Below, in pieces: positions 53,152 to 62,076 of a stretch of 64,000 nucleotides of DNA. The translations under genes and the position numbers were made by a program. The notes under the pieces are model-generated. The model made no database searches, was not told the origin of the DNA, and was given only the letters and a program-made list of their open reading frames with translations. This DNA comes from Pseudomonas sp. GV085 (GTDB lineage Bacteria; Pseudomonadota; Gammaproteobacteria; Pseudomonadales; Pseudomonadaceae), in the NCBI RefSeq assembly GCF_003050925.1, contig NZ_QAOV01000007.1, forward strand, positions 1-64,000. The letters run 5' to 3'. Position 1 is the first letter of the stretch. Each line of letters opens with the position of its first letter.

Positions 53152-53859
53152 ATGCCTGATTCACGACCCCAGCCTCCCATGAACAGAAGCTCTCAAGCGA
53201 TTGATAGCGAATCCGAACCGGTCTCCCGCCGGGGTCGGCCCGTAGGCGACCACAAGGCGAAACGGGCCGAGTTGCTGGCAGCGGCGATCGCGGTGATCGC
53301 ACGCGAGGGCTATGCCGGAGCTTCGATGCGCAAAGTGGCGCAGCACGCCGGGTGCACGACGGGAGCGGTGACCTACTACTTCGCAAACAAGGAGGAGATG
53401 ATCACCGCTGTCGCACAGAGCCTGTTCGACCAGATCGATACTTTGCTGGAGAACAACCAGGAGCGGATCGATATCAAGGCTCTCATCGAACAATGGCTCG
53501 ACTGGACGAACACCGACGAGCCGGACGCATGGCTCGCATGGCTCCAATTGCTTGGCTACGCAAGGCACGAACCGGCTTTCGCCGGCGTCATCAAGCAACG
53601 ATATGCAAGGTTCCGCCAGGTATTTACATCGGTACTGGAGAGAGGGCAAAGCCAAGGCATAATCCGCGACGATATCCCCGCCGAACTGCTCGCCGATCAG
53701 CTCAGCGCGATCAGCGATGGATGGATGATGATGTTGCCGATCGAACCTGAACGGTTCGGTTCGAGCCGAGGTCAATCCCTTCTCGATGCCCTCATGACCT
53801 TGATCACTCCACCCCAACCGCAAAAACCATCTTCCAAGAGAAAGGCAGTCGCCAAGTAA
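53152..53859 (+). CDS. TetR family transcriptional regulator
   Basis: The 235-residue protein has the helix-turn-helix at about residues 38-84 (LLAAAIAVIAREGYAGASMR, AGCTTGAVTYYFANKEEMIT), followed by a ligand-binding helical domain and a basic tail (KPSSKRKAVAK). The N-terminal 25 residues are probably disordered. It lies between the PhyH-RidA-EthD operon and the amine-oxidase/cytochrome operon. Palindrome-like sites occur before itself and before the latter, so it is the likely local repressor, with an amine substrate or product as inducer (inferred). No clear ribosome site; the next ATG is at 53179. Confidence 0.88.
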   Translation: MPDSRPQPPMNRSSQAIDSESEPVSRRGRPVGDHKAKRAELLAAAIAVIAREGYAGASMRKVAQHAGCTTGAVTYYFANKEEMITAVAQSLFDQIDTLLENNQERIDIKALIEQWLDWTNTDEPDAWLAWLQLLGYARHEPAFAGVIKQRYARFRQVFTSVLERGQSQGIIRDDIPAELLADQLSAISDGWMMMLPIEPERFGSSRGQSLLDALMTLITPPQPQKPSSKRKAVAK

Positions 53860-54118
53860 AGCAGTTGACGCGCGCAGCCGAGTTGGCCTTCACGGGCAGC
53901 GCGCTTCTCCAGAATCATCAGGTCAGGGCTGCGCACCGCGCTTTCTTGCAATGGCCATTAATTGGCACCGGCTGCCATGTTCTGACCGCCCTATCCAGCA
54001 GGCCACCTGCCCTTATCATGCCGCGGCCCACCCCACCGGCGCCAAGGCCTGCGTCGTCCTCCACCCTCCTTAAAACCAAACGCCTTCTATTCTGCTTTGC
54101 ACGGTTTCAAATGTGCTG
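53860..54118. other. Non-coding gap between tetR and the operator
   Basis: About 260 bp, GC-rich on the left and AT-rich near the promoter; I see no gene or repeat. The promoter of the flavoprotein-cytochrome operon should lie at the right end, overlapping the palindrome. Confidence 0.45.
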
Positions 54119-54150
54119 TATTTTTACATAACAACTGTTATGTAAAAATA
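54119..54150. promoter_or_regulatory. Palindromic operator before the amine-oxidase/cytochrome operon
   Basis: Perfect 14-base arms TATTTTTACATAAC (54119-54132) and GTTATGTAAAAATA (54137-54150) are separated by AACT, ending 25 bp before the chosen start of the flavoprotein gene. The size and symmetry fit a TetR-family operator overlapping the promoter. A related half occurs before tetR at 53094-53113. Confidence 0.75.
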
Positions 54151-54175
54151 CACAATAGATATGACAGAGGCGAAG

Positions 54176-55663
54176 ATGGATTCAGATAACGATGAATTGT
54201 CGCTGCCAGCGCGCCAGCGACGCTTGCTGCTTCAGGCGATTGGAAGCGCCACCTTGATCGGAGGGATCGCGCTGAGCGGGCGGGCCACGGCTCAGGTGCT
54301 ACATGCTGGCCAGGACGACATCCTTGACGTAGCCATCATCGGGGCAGGACTGGCCGGCCTGACTTCGGCGCGGGACCTGCGCCGCGCTGGCTGCGAGTCC
54401 TTCGTCGTACTTGAGGCCCGGGACCGTGTCGGTGGGCGCACCTACAACCACGACCTGGGCAAAGGCGTTGTGTCGGAAGCCGGCGGCGAGTGGATCGGCC
54501 CCGGCCAGACGGCCATCTTCGACCTGGCCCGTGAACTCGAGATCGACACCTTCCCGACCTGGTACCAGGGCAAAAACGTCTACCTGGTGGGTGACGCCAA
54601 ATTCGAGCAGGACCTGACCAAAGGCCAGAACTCCAATGCCTCGATAGTCGAGAAGCTGAATGAACTGGCACGGGGAGTGCCTAGCAAGGAGCCATGGACC
54701 GCGACGGATGCGGCCGCCCTGGACAAACTGTCGGTCGGGGAGTGGCTTGCGCAGCAGGGAGTCAGCAATGAGAGCAAGCTCGGCTTCGATACCTCCATCG
54801 GCCTGACAACGGGTACCCCTCCCTCAGTCCTGGCGCTGTTGCACTACTTGTCCCTCATCAATTCCGCCGATTGCCGCATGGAAAAACTCGAGGGGTTCAA
54901 GGGCGGCGCCCAGGAAACTCGCTTCGTCGGCGGCTCACAGATCCTCAGTATCAAGATGGCGGAGGCACTGGGTGACAAGGTCAAATTGTCCTGCCCGGTG
55001 CGCAAGATCGTCGGCTGGGACCAAGATGTGGTCGAACTGCATACCGACCAGGGCGTCATTCGCGCCCGACAGGTCATTGCTGCGCTGCACCCGGCCTTGT
55101 GCAACCAGATCAGCTTCGATCCGCCCCTCCCCGACGGGCGGGCGCAGTTACAGCGCCGCTGGCCGTCCCATGCCCCCATGCGCAAGACCGTGCATGTCTA
55201 CGAGCGTCCGTTCTGGCGGGACAAGGGCCTGAACGGCCAGATCACGCAAGCCGACGGACCGCTGATCCTGTCCTATGACAACTCGCCCCCGGATGGCAGC
55301 GTCGGTGTCCTCAGCGCCTTCGTCAGAAGCGGCCAATTGCCCCACGATGCCAACGCCGCCCAAAGCACCCTGTCAGCCATCTATGCGCGAGCAATGGGCG
55401 ATGAGGCGCTGCACCCCATCCAGTTCCACGACCACGACTGGGGCAAAGTCGATCCCTGGACCCTCACCTGCGTTGCGTCGATACCACCCGGTTTTCTGAC
55501 CAAATGGGGTCAGTACCTGAAACCGTCGGCCGGCCGTCTGATCTGGTCGGGCACTGAAACGGCCGATCTCTGGGCCAGCTCGATGGATGGTGCTATCCGT
55601 GCCGGCCACCGGGCAGCACTCGAGGCGCTCCAGGCGCTGGTTCAACGCCGGAGGCGCGTGTGA
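54176..55663 (+). CDS. Flavin amine oxidase/dehydrogenase-like protein 1
   Basis: The 495-residue protein from the ATG at 54176 (AGAGG six bases upstream; an ATG at 54161 is less well supported). An RR-containing N-terminus (RQRRLLLQAIGSATLIGGIA) looks like a Tat-type signal. The FAD site is DVAIIGAGLAGLTSARDLRR (GxGxxG at 56-61), followed by VVLEARDRVGGRT. The C-terminal FAD segment is LIWSGTETADLWASSMDGAI. The architecture is that of flavin monoamine oxidases (MAO/polyamine oxidase family). The 1-bp-overlapping next gene encodes a dihaem cytochrome c, so electrons probably go to a cytochrome, not O2. It is a paralogue of 57852-59330. Confidence 0.87.
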   Translation: MDSDNDELSLPARQRRLLLQAIGSATLIGGIALSGRATAQVLHAGQDDILDVAIIGAGLAGLTSARDLRRAGCESFVVLEARDRVGGRTYNHDLGKGVVSEAGGEWIGPGQTAIFDLARELEIDTFPTWYQGKNVYLVGDAKFEQDLTKGQNSNASIVEKLNELARGVPSKEPWTATDAAALDKLSVGEWLAQQGVSNESKLGFDTSIGLTTGTPPSVLALLHYLSLINSADCRMEKLEGFKGGAQETRFVGGSQILSIKMAEALGDKVKLSCPVRKIVGWDQDVVELHTDQGVIRARQVIAALHPALCNQISFDPPLPDGRAQLQRRWPSHAPMRKTVHVYERPFWRDKGLNGQITQADGPLILSYDNSPPDGSVGVLSAFVRSGQLPHDANAAQSTLSAIYARAMGDEALHPIQFHDHDWGKVDPWTLTCVASIPPGFLTKWGQYLKPSAGRLIWSGTETADLWASSMDGAIRAGHRAALEALQALVQRRRRV

Positions 55664-56340
55664 TGAAGCGAGCATTTGTGATTGGGGCGGTCGTAACTGT
55701 GGCGGCCCTGGCGGTATCGAGCGTGATATATGGCCCGGAGATGGTGGCGGGCTATCGCTTCATGGACGCCCTCGACCAGCATTATGCCAACTACGAGGCC
55801 AATGGCGGTGCCTGGCCACAGATCCAGGATTCCTGCGCACTTTGCCACGGCGCCAATGGCCAGCCCCGGGACGCGCAGTATGCTTCCCTGGCCGGTCTAC
55901 CCGCGCCATATATCGAAGCCCAGTTGCACGCCTTCGCCGAAGGGCGTCGACACAGCCCGCAAATGAGCCCGCTCGCGGCCAATCTGACTGCAGATCAAAT
56001 CAAGTCCCTGGCGGACTATTTCGCGCGTCAGCAGCCGGAAGGGACAGAGGCCCCCAGCCGCGATGAACCGCTGGAACAACGCGGACAAGCCACAGTCGCG
56101 ACCAGGGGATGCGCCGCCTGCCATGGCGAGGGTCTGTCGGGCGGCCCGCTCGCTCCCCGCATTGCGGGCCAGGGCGAACGCTACTTGATAGACCAGCTCA
56201 CCGCCTTCAAACAGGGGCAACGCAAGGACCCCAGCCAGGTCATGAACGCCATGACCAGCACACTCTCGGAGGAGGAGATCAGGGCCACGGCCCACTTCCT
56301 GGCCAACCAGACGCCAACTTCGCCCCCGAGAGCCAAGTAA
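55663..56340 (+). CDS. Membrane-anchored dihaem cytochrome c (c4-like) 1
   Basis: The 225-residue protein has an uncleaved-looking N-terminal helix (RAFVIGAVVTVAALAVSSVI) and two haem-c sites, C58-x2-C61-H62 (CALCHG) and C150-x2-C153-H154 (CAACHG), with Met-bearing segments (SPQMSPLA, SQVMNAMTS) that can supply sixth ligands. Two-domain layout with repeated LADYFA / ATAHFLA endings is c4-like. Its start codon overlaps the stop of the flavoprotein gene (TGATG), indicating translational coupling. It is the likely electron acceptor of that enzyme in the periplasm, passing electrons to the terminal oxidase. Confidence 0.9.
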   Translation: MKRAFVIGAVVTVAALAVSSVIYGPEMVAGYRFMDALDQHYANYEANGGAWPQIQDSCALCHGANGQPRDAQYASLAGLPAPYIEAQLHAFAEGRRHSPQMSPLAANLTADQIKSLADYFARQQPEGTEAPSRDEPLEQRGQATVATRGCAACHGEGLSGGPLAPRIAGQGERYLIDQLTAFKQGQRKDPSQVMNAMTSTLSEEEIRATAHFLANQTPTSPPRAK

Positions 56341-56437
56341 TCCGTTGTTCGTGAAGGTGGGCATGGACGCTCACCTGCCCCACATTCCCATTCGAAAGAC
56401 AGAACTCCCCCGGACCTACAGAGAGGCCGGAGTAAAA

Positions 56438-56468
56438 GAATGAGCCGCCAGAAAATGGCGGCTCATTC
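56438..56468. terminator. Bidirectional terminator hairpin between convergent operons
   Basis: Perfect 13-bp arms GAATGAGCCGCCA / TGGCGGCTCATTC with loop GAAAA, about 100 bp after the cytochrome gene and 20 bp from the convergent membrane-protein gene. Confidence 0.8.
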
Positions 56469-56487
56469 CATGCAGCTCGCAAATCGG

Positions 56488-57150
56488 TCAGCGGGCCTGC
56501 ACAAGCGATCGAGACGAACCTCCCATCGCGCGCGCCAGCGCGCCATAGGCGTAATACAGTTGGACCATGGTGTAAGACCAAGTGGTCAAGGCAAAGGTCA
56601 TGAACACCATTTTGGTGTCGTCACCCGGGATCGGGAAGAAGTCATAGACGAGAGCCACGACCAGGGCGACCGCAGCACCCACCGCCGTGGCCAGGGCGTG
56701 CAGGTTCTCTCCGGCACAAACCAGTTGCCAGGTGAAATAGGCGAGATAAATCGTGTAGCCCGACCACATGATCACATAGAAGTACGGGAGCGGCTCGCGA
56801 ACGAAGTCAGCCAGAACGAGCACGAAGGTGGCAGCGAATGAAGCCGCGAATATCACGACATCCTTGGAGACCGATGGTTTGTAATTATGGGTGACCGCCA
56901 TCAGGCCAAGAGTGGCAACAATTGGTACACCGAACCCGCGGGAAAAGGCATCGAGAAAGAATGAGATGCTGTAGTTAATCTTCCACTCAGTGAGGAGGTA
57001 TATCAGAAGATTCGACCCGGAGAAGGCAACGATCAGCCACTCGAAACCGAGCAGATAATTCTGTTTTTTAAGAAACTTGATCCCGTAAGTCACTCCGCAA
57101 AGCACCAACAGAGCGCAAGCAAGCAACGCAAAGGTATCCCTGATTTCCAT
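56488..57150 (-). CDS. Multi-pass inner-membrane protein of unknown family
   Basis: The 220-residue protein (ATG at 57150) has about six to seven hydrophobic segments (LLACALLVLCGVTYGIKFL, GVPIVATLGLMAVTHNY, VVIFAASFAATFVLVLADFV, MWSGYTIYLAYFTWQLVCAG, AAVALVVALVYDFF, MVFMTFALTTWSYTMVQLYY). A longer frame to 57189 overlaps the preceding stop codon region and is rejected. I do not recognise the family. It is last gene of the minus-strand operon behind the second cytochrome c, so a role in electron transfer, substrate uptake or export is possible. Confidence 0.75.
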   Translation of the reverse strand: MEIRDTFALLACALLVLCGVTYGIKFLKKQNYLLGFEWLIVAFSGSNLLIYLLTEWKINYSISFFLDAFSRGFGVPIVATLGLMAVTHNYKPSVSKDVVIFAASFAATFVLVLADFVREPLPYFYVIMWSGYTIYLAYFTWQLVCAGENLHALATAVGAAVALVVALVYDFFPIPGDDTKMVFMTFALTTWSYTMVQLYYAYGALARAMGGSSRSLVQAR

Positions 57151-57185
57151 AGTAATAGCCTCTATCAAATACTGAACGTAATACG

Positions 57186-57842
57186 TCACTTCGCCACAGG
57201 GGCGAGCGCCGCGAGATAATGGGCAAGTGCTTTGCGATCATCCGCGGACAACGTCGTGACAATGGCGGTCATCGCGCCTGACGGATCCTTGCGGCGACCC
57301 AGCGCAAAAGCATTCAGCTGCGCCAGCAGGTAGTCATGCCCCTGCCCGGCCAACCGCGGGAATTGGTCGTGCCCCATCAGACCTTCACCATGACAAGCGG
57401 CGCAGCCCCCGCTCGCCACCAGCTTCTGGCCCTTCTCCTGCAGAGCGGGATCAGGCTTGAACGACCCGTTTTGAGCAGCAGGGTGCTTGGCGAAGTACTC
57501 CGACAGGAGCTGAATGTCAGCCTCACTCAGGCTCAATGCCAGCGGGCCCATGTTCGGGTTGGCTCGCTCGCCGCTGGCGAAGTGGCGCAACTGAGCCGCC
57601 AGGTAGGGAGCCGGCTGACCCGCGAGACTCGGGTAACCCTGATGCAGCGAGTTGCCCCGGGCGCCATGACAACCGACACATGCATCGGTCAGGCGTGGCC
57701 ACGGCCCACCATCAGTCTGCCGCGCCTCGCTGGACGTGCTGATGTGAGTCAGCAGGCGATAGAGATCGAGCAGGTCCCTGCCGTAAACAGTCAGCAGGCC
57801 GGCAACGACCGTAACAAATCCCAGCAAAATCCACTTCTTCAT
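57186..57842 (-). CDS. Membrane-anchored dihaem cytochrome c (c4-like) 2
   Basis: The 218-residue paralogue of the cytochrome at 55663 has an N-terminal helix (KKWILLGFVTVVAGLLTVYG) and two CxxCH sites (CVGCHG and CAACHG), with NMGPLALSLSEADI and ASGERANPN matching the first copy. A strong AGGAGGTGAAT sets the ATG at 57842 rather than a GTG at 57848. It follows the second amine-oxidase-like gene by nine bases, the same pairing as in the plus-strand operon. Confidence 0.9.
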   Translation of the reverse strand: MKKWILLGFVTVVAGLLTVYGRDLLDLYRLLTHISTSSEARQTDGGPWPRLTDACVGCHGARGNSLHQGYPSLAGQPAPYLAAQLRHFASGERANPNMGPLALSLSEADIQLLSEYFAKHPAAQNGSFKPDPALQEKGQKLVASGGCAACHGEGLMGHDQFPRLAGQGHDYLLAQLNAFALGRRKDPSGAMTAIVTTLSADDRKALAHYLAALAPVAK

Positions 57843-57851
57843 ATTCACCTC

Positions 57852-59330
57852 CTATGCCCGACGCAGGGCGTTAAGGGCCTGCAGGGCACTCTGGTGGCCC
57901 GAGCGTACGGCGCCATCCATGTAGCCGGCCCAGATATCGGCGGTCTCGGTACCGGACCAGATCAGGTTGCCGCAGGCCGGCCGCAGCGCCTCGCCATGGG
58001 TGGTCCAGAATCCCGGAGGTATGGCCGAAATGCAGGTGATCGACCACGGATCGTCACGCCCCCAATCCTGATCGTGATAGGCCACGGGCTGCAGCGCTTT
58101 GTCCCCCCAGGCGCGCGCGTAGAGTTCCGTCAGGATGCGCTTCGCCGTTGCAGGGTCCGAGGGCAGATTGGCGTTGGATATGAAGGCATTGATGACGCCC
58201 ACGTCCCCATTGGGTGGCGAGTTATCCCAGGCCCAGATAATGGGACCGTTGAGCATGATGATGTGCCCATTCAGGCCCTTGTCGCGCCAGAACGGCCGGG
58301 AATACACCATGGCCGTCTTGCGCGCCGGGGAGTGCGCTGGCCAGGCACGCTGCAGAGCGGCACGCGCTGGCGGCAGGGGCGGATCGAACTGCACCTGGTT
58401 GCAGAGGGCTGGATGGATGGCCACGATAACCTTGCGCGCACGCACCAGCCCCTGGTCCGTGTGTAGCGTGACAACCTCGCGATCCCAGTCGGCAATCCTG
58501 CGGACCGGGCACTGCAAGCGCACCTTGTCCCCCAGTTGCCCGGCCATTCTGGTGCTGAGAATCTGCGAGCCGCCGACAAACCGAGTACCTTGGGCGCTGT
58601 CCTTGATCGAGTCGAGCTTTTCGTAATCACAGCTGGCTGAGTTGATCATGGACAGGAAATGCAAGAGCCCCATTTTGGCCGGGGTTACACCTCCGCTCAG
58701 CGTCATGCTGGCATCCCAGCCTGGCTGATCCTCGGGTTTGATGTTTTGCCGGGCCAGCCAATCGCCAACCGAAAGCTTGTCCAGCTCCGCTGCCTTCGGC
58801 GAATTCCAGGGCGCCCCCGAGGGCACATCGCGCGAAAGCTCGCTGAGCTTTCCAGCGACGGTCATATCAGTGCCGAAGGTTCCCTTGAGATCGACCTCAA
58901 GGCGGCCGTCGCCGCCGAGAATGACTGTGCTGCCTTCGTAGAAGCTCGGGAAGGTTCCCACCTCCAACTGCCGCGCGAGATCCTCGACAGCGGTCTGGCC
59001 CGGCCCGATCCACTGGCCACCGACCTCGGAAACATGGCCGTTGCCCATGTCGAAATTGAGGGTTCGACCTCCCACGCGGTCCCGTGCCTCGAGGACCACG
59101 AAGGACTGGCTGCCGGCCAGCTGCAGGTCCCGGGCGGCAGTCAATCCAGCCAGGCCGGCGCCTATGATGGCGACATCCAGAACATCGCCCGCCTCGCCAG
59201 TGGCTGCACCGGCATGCGCCAGCCCCACGTTCAGGCCGAAACCTCCTACGGCCACGGAGGCTCCGGCGAGTTTCAGAAATTGTCTACGTTTTGAATCGAG
59301 TCCGGTATCGGAGGTAGGCCTCTTGGCCAT
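57852..59330 (-). CDS. Flavin amine oxidase/dehydrogenase-like protein 2
   Basis: The 492-residue protein has a Tat-type signal (SKRRQFLKLAGASVAVGGFG, RR at 15-16), FAD motif DVAIIGAGLAGLTAARDLQL (GxGxxG near residue 57), VVLEARDRVGGRTLNFDMGN and C-terminal LIWSGTETADIWAGYMDGAV. It is paralogous along its whole length to 54176-55663. The Tat signal places it in the periplasm together with its cytochrome partner. GAGG precedes the ATG. Homology to MAO-like enzymes is clear; the amine substrate is not known. Confidence 0.88.
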   Translation of the reverse strand: MAKRPTSDTGLDSKRRQFLKLAGASVAVGGFGLNVGLAHAGAATGEAGDVLDVAIIGAGLAGLTAARDLQLAGSQSFVVLEARDRVGGRTLNFDMGNGHVSEVGGQWIGPGQTAVEDLARQLEVGTFPSFYEGSTVILGGDGRLEVDLKGTFGTDMTVAGKLSELSRDVPSGAPWNSPKAAELDKLSVGDWLARQNIKPEDQPGWDASMTLSGGVTPAKMGLLHFLSMINSASCDYEKLDSIKDSAQGTRFVGGSQILSTRMAGQLGDKVRLQCPVRRIADWDREVVTLHTDQGLVRARKVIVAIHPALCNQVQFDPPLPPARAALQRAWPAHSPARKTAMVYSRPFWRDKGLNGHIIMLNGPIIWAWDNSPPNGDVGVINAFISNANLPSDPATAKRILTELYARAWGDKALQPVAYHDQDWGRDDPWSITCISAIPPGFWTTHGEALRPACGNLIWSGTETADIWAGYMDGAVRSGHQSALQALNALRRA

Positions 59331-59444
59331 GGCTAATGCCTCGCGCAGCGGTTAATCGAGATCACTGACCAACAGGTATTTCGCTGCGCAACATTGGCGA
59401 AGCGAACATGATCAGTCACATGGGAAACATCAGAACAACGATGA

Positions 59445-60809
59445 TCAGCTGCGCCGCTGCAGGGCCCTCCAGTTCGTCCACTCATCAAGCGCTTTGGCCG
59501 CCACAAGGCCAACATTCATGGCGCACCACTGCAGGGGTTCGGGAAGCATTGAAGGCGTCTTGTGGTGCAACGCCTCCATTAGCGGATTCTCGACACCACC
59601 GATTCGCTCGGCGAGTAGCAGCCCCATGAGCGATTGGGTAGCAACACCGTGTCCCGCACACCCAGCCGTGTAGAGGATGTTTTGCTGGGCCCCGGTTGCG
59701 CCCACCACCGGCAGAGCGTCGTACGCCATGCTGACGTAACCGCTCCAGCAAGATTGGATGCCAAGGCCGCGCAGGGTCGGGAAGCGCTCGTGCAGCGCCT
59801 GCCCCAATGCGCGATAGGCGCTGGCGTCCGGCACGTTGGGCGTCTTCGAGCCATAGACGTAACTGAGCTGCTTGGTGGTCAGCACCAGCGTGTTACGTGC
59901 AGTCAGGCGGTGACTCTCCATGGTTATATGCGGCGTCACAATGCCTTCGCGTCCTCGCCAGCCGAGCGACGACAACTGCGTCGCGGACAGCGGCCGGGTT
60001 TCGATCGCAGAAACCCGGAACGGCGCGACCTTATTGCGCAGCAGGCCCAGTTGTGGGGTAAAGGCGTTGGTGGCCAGCACCATGATTGGCGCACTCGCGC
60101 TACCGTGCGAGGTCTTGCAGGTGATGGTTCGCCCCTCGCTATAGGACAGCAGCGGAGTTTGCTCGTACAGCTTCACGCCCGCCTGAATCGCTGCACGGCG
60201 CAGCCCCAGTACGTATTTGCCCGGATCCAGCGTGCCGCCGCGCTGGGTGCAACCGAACAGGAAGGCTGGCGGAATCCCGCGTGCACGCATCTCGGCCTGA
60301 TCCACGAAGCGCGTGACCGAACCCAGATCGAGCCCGACTTCCATGCTCTTGCGCAGTCGCTTTTCCTGAGAGGGATGAACGACGGCGCGGATGAGCCCGG
60401 AAGGGTTGTAGTCGCAGTCGATGCCCAGCTCGATCAACCGCTTTTCCACATAGGGGACGCCTGCATCGTAGAAACGGACGATCTGCTTCGCCCGCTCGCG
60501 CCCCACTCGACTGACGAACAATTCGAACTCAAGCCCCATGCTGCCGGCAAGGTAGCCCGCATTGCGCCCACTGGCGCCAAAGCCGGCAAATTCTTGCTCG
60601 AGGACGATGACTTTGGCCCCGCGAGCCGTCAGCTCCAATGCGGTGGACAATCCAGCGAAGCCGGCACCGACCACTATCACGTCGGCACTGACATCGTCCT
60701 GTAGCTGCGGTTGCAGATCGTCCGGCTTATCCATCCACCCACCGAAGCGTCGAAACTGCCCCGGATCGGTAAGGGTTATTTGGTTTTCGTTGCGATGGTG
60801 GGTAGACAT
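59445..60809 (-). CDS. DAO-family FAD-dependent oxidoreductase (PuuB-like)
   Basis: The 454-residue cytoplasmic protein has an N-terminal segment (QFRRFGGWMDKPD), a Rossmann FAD site ADVIVVGAGFAGLSTALELT, FGASGRNAGYLAGSMGLEFE, and a C-terminal YTAGCAGHGVATQSLMGLLL. This is the glycine/D-amino-acid oxidase (DAO) fold, with the GASGRNAG pattern common in gamma-glutamylputrescine oxidases and sarcosine oxidase relatives. It should oxidise a C-N bond of a second amine, perhaps an intermediate. It lies between the thiolase (11 bp) and the amine-oxidase gene in the same operon, with TAGGAG before the ATG. Confidence 0.87.
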   Translation of the reverse strand: MSTHHRNENQITLTDPGQFRRFGGWMDKPDDLQPQLQDDVSADVIVVGAGFAGLSTALELTARGAKVIVLEQEFAGFGASGRNAGYLAGSMGLEFELFVSRVGRERAKQIVRFYDAGVPYVEKRLIELGIDCDYNPSGLIRAVVHPSQEKRLRKSMEVGLDLGSVTRFVDQAEMRARGIPPAFLFGCTQRGGTLDPGKYVLGLRRAAIQAGVKLYEQTPLLSYSEGRTITCKTSHGSASAPIMVLATNAFTPQLGLLRNKVAPFRVSAIETRPLSATQLSSLGWRGREGIVTPHITMESHRLTARNTLVLTTKQLSYVYGSKTPNVPDASAYRALGQALHERFPTLRGLGIQSCWSGYVSMAYDALPVVGATGAQQNILYTAGCAGHGVATQSLMGLLLAERIGGVENPLMEALHHKTPSMLPEPLQWCAMNVGLVAAKALDEWTNWRALQRRS

Positions 60810-60820
60810 GGCGAGTTCTC

Positions 60821-62059
60821 CTAACGACTCAGAATATGGACAGCCACAGCGCCTTCCTCGATGCCGATCAGTCCCCCTCCGTTTTCCTGGATCGCATGGC
60901 GTGCGCCCTGGACCTGGCGAGCCCCTGCTTCGCCCCGCAGTTGGGTGGTCAGCTCGAACAACTGGCCAATGCCCGTTGCGCCGAGCGGGTGACCTTTGGA
61001 TTCCAGGCCGCCAGAGGGATTGATCGGTATCCGACCGCCCACGGTGAAATCACCGCGCTCGGCACAGATCCCGCCTTGCCCCAGGGGCGCCAGGCCGAGA
61101 TTTTCCGATTGAATGATCTCGCCCATCGCGGAGGCGTCATGGACCTCGGCGACATGCATGTCCTGCGGGCCTAGCCCGGCGATCTCGTAGGCCTGAAGCG
61201 CGGCCAGGTGACTGACATGCTTCTCAGGTTCGGCCATGTCGCGCAGGGTGAAACTGCGAATCACGCTGGCGGCGATCCGCACGCAACGTTTGGGGTCGGC
61301 ACCTATGCGCTTCAGGCCCGCCTCGGTGCAGATGATCGCGGCTGCAGCGCCGTCGGTCATCGGGGCGCACATCGGCAGGGTGATCGGATAGGTGATCGGC
61401 GGCGCGGCCAGCACCTCTTCGATGGTGAAGGGCTTGCGAAACTGCGAATAGGGGTTGTGCACCGAGTGATTGTGGTTCTTGGCGCACACCGCGGCGATCT
61501 GGCGCTGGGTGGTGCCGTAGGTCTTCATGTGCCAACGGCACATGGCCGCGTAGATGGCCATGAACTTGCTGTACGGCCGATCGGACTCGGAGCCCGCCGG
61601 AAGGACGATGCCCTCCCCCATCCTCACTAGCGTCGCGTAGTTCTCCTCGGCGGTGGAGACGTCCCAGCCAGCCTCGAACAGGGAAAGGGTTTTCATCTTG
61701 TCGGGTACGACCATCTTCTCGGCGCCCAGGGCCAGCGCCACGTCGGTGGCGCCGGCGCGCAGGCTCTGCACCGCCAGATGAACGGCGGTACTGCCCGAGG
61801 CGCAAGCGTTTTCGACGTTGTAGATCGGCACCCCTTCAATGCCGATCTTGCTGCACACCACCTGCCCGGGGATCGACAGTTGCCCCTGCAATTGGCCGTT
61901 GGTGATGCCGGCGTAGAAGACGGCACCGATATCGGAGCGCTGGGCGCGGGCATCCGCCAGCGCACCATTGAGTGCCTCCAGGGCCATGTCCTGGAGGCTG
62001 CGGTCCGGATGGCGCCCGAACTCGGTCATGGCGATGCCGGCAATATAGATTGGTTCCAT
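60821..62059 (-). CDS. Thiolase family protein (SCPx-like), second module
   Basis: The 412-residue protein starts MEPIYIAGIAMTEFGRHPDR at 62059 with AGGAG upstream; the longer open frame to 62290 is a shadow of the ligase gene. Catalytic Cys in YNVENACASGSTAVHLAV, HVAEVHDASAMGE and GGLESKGHPLGATG are present. It has the same length as the paralogue at 40552, and residues differ moderately. Position directly after the CoA ligase and before the DAO-family oxidase ties carbon-chain cleavage to amine oxidation. Confidence 0.9.
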   Translation of the reverse strand: MEPIYIAGIAMTEFGRHPDRSLQDMALEALNGALADARAQRSDIGAVFYAGITNGQLQGQLSIPGQVVCSKIGIEGVPIYNVENACASGSTAVHLAVQSLRAGATDVALALGAEKMVVPDKMKTLSLFEAGWDVSTAEENYATLVRMGEGIVLPAGSESDRPYSKFMAIYAAMCRWHMKTYGTTQRQIAAVCAKNHNHSVHNPYSQFRKPFTIEEVLAAPPITYPITLPMCAPMTDGAAAAIICTEAGLKRIGADPKRCVRIAASVIRSFTLRDMAEPEKHVSHLAALQAYEIAGLGPQDMHVAEVHDASAMGEIIQSENLGLAPLGQGGICAERGDFTVGGRIPINPSGGLESKGHPLGATGIGQLFELTTQLRGEAGARQVQGARHAIQENGGGLIGIEEGAVAVHILSR

Positions 62060-62076
62060 CAGAGGACTCCTGGACT

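Noticed and set aside
59634..60704. 356-codon plus-strand frame opposite the DAO-family gene
   Set aside because: Antisense shadow; the minus-strand frame has complete FAD motifs.
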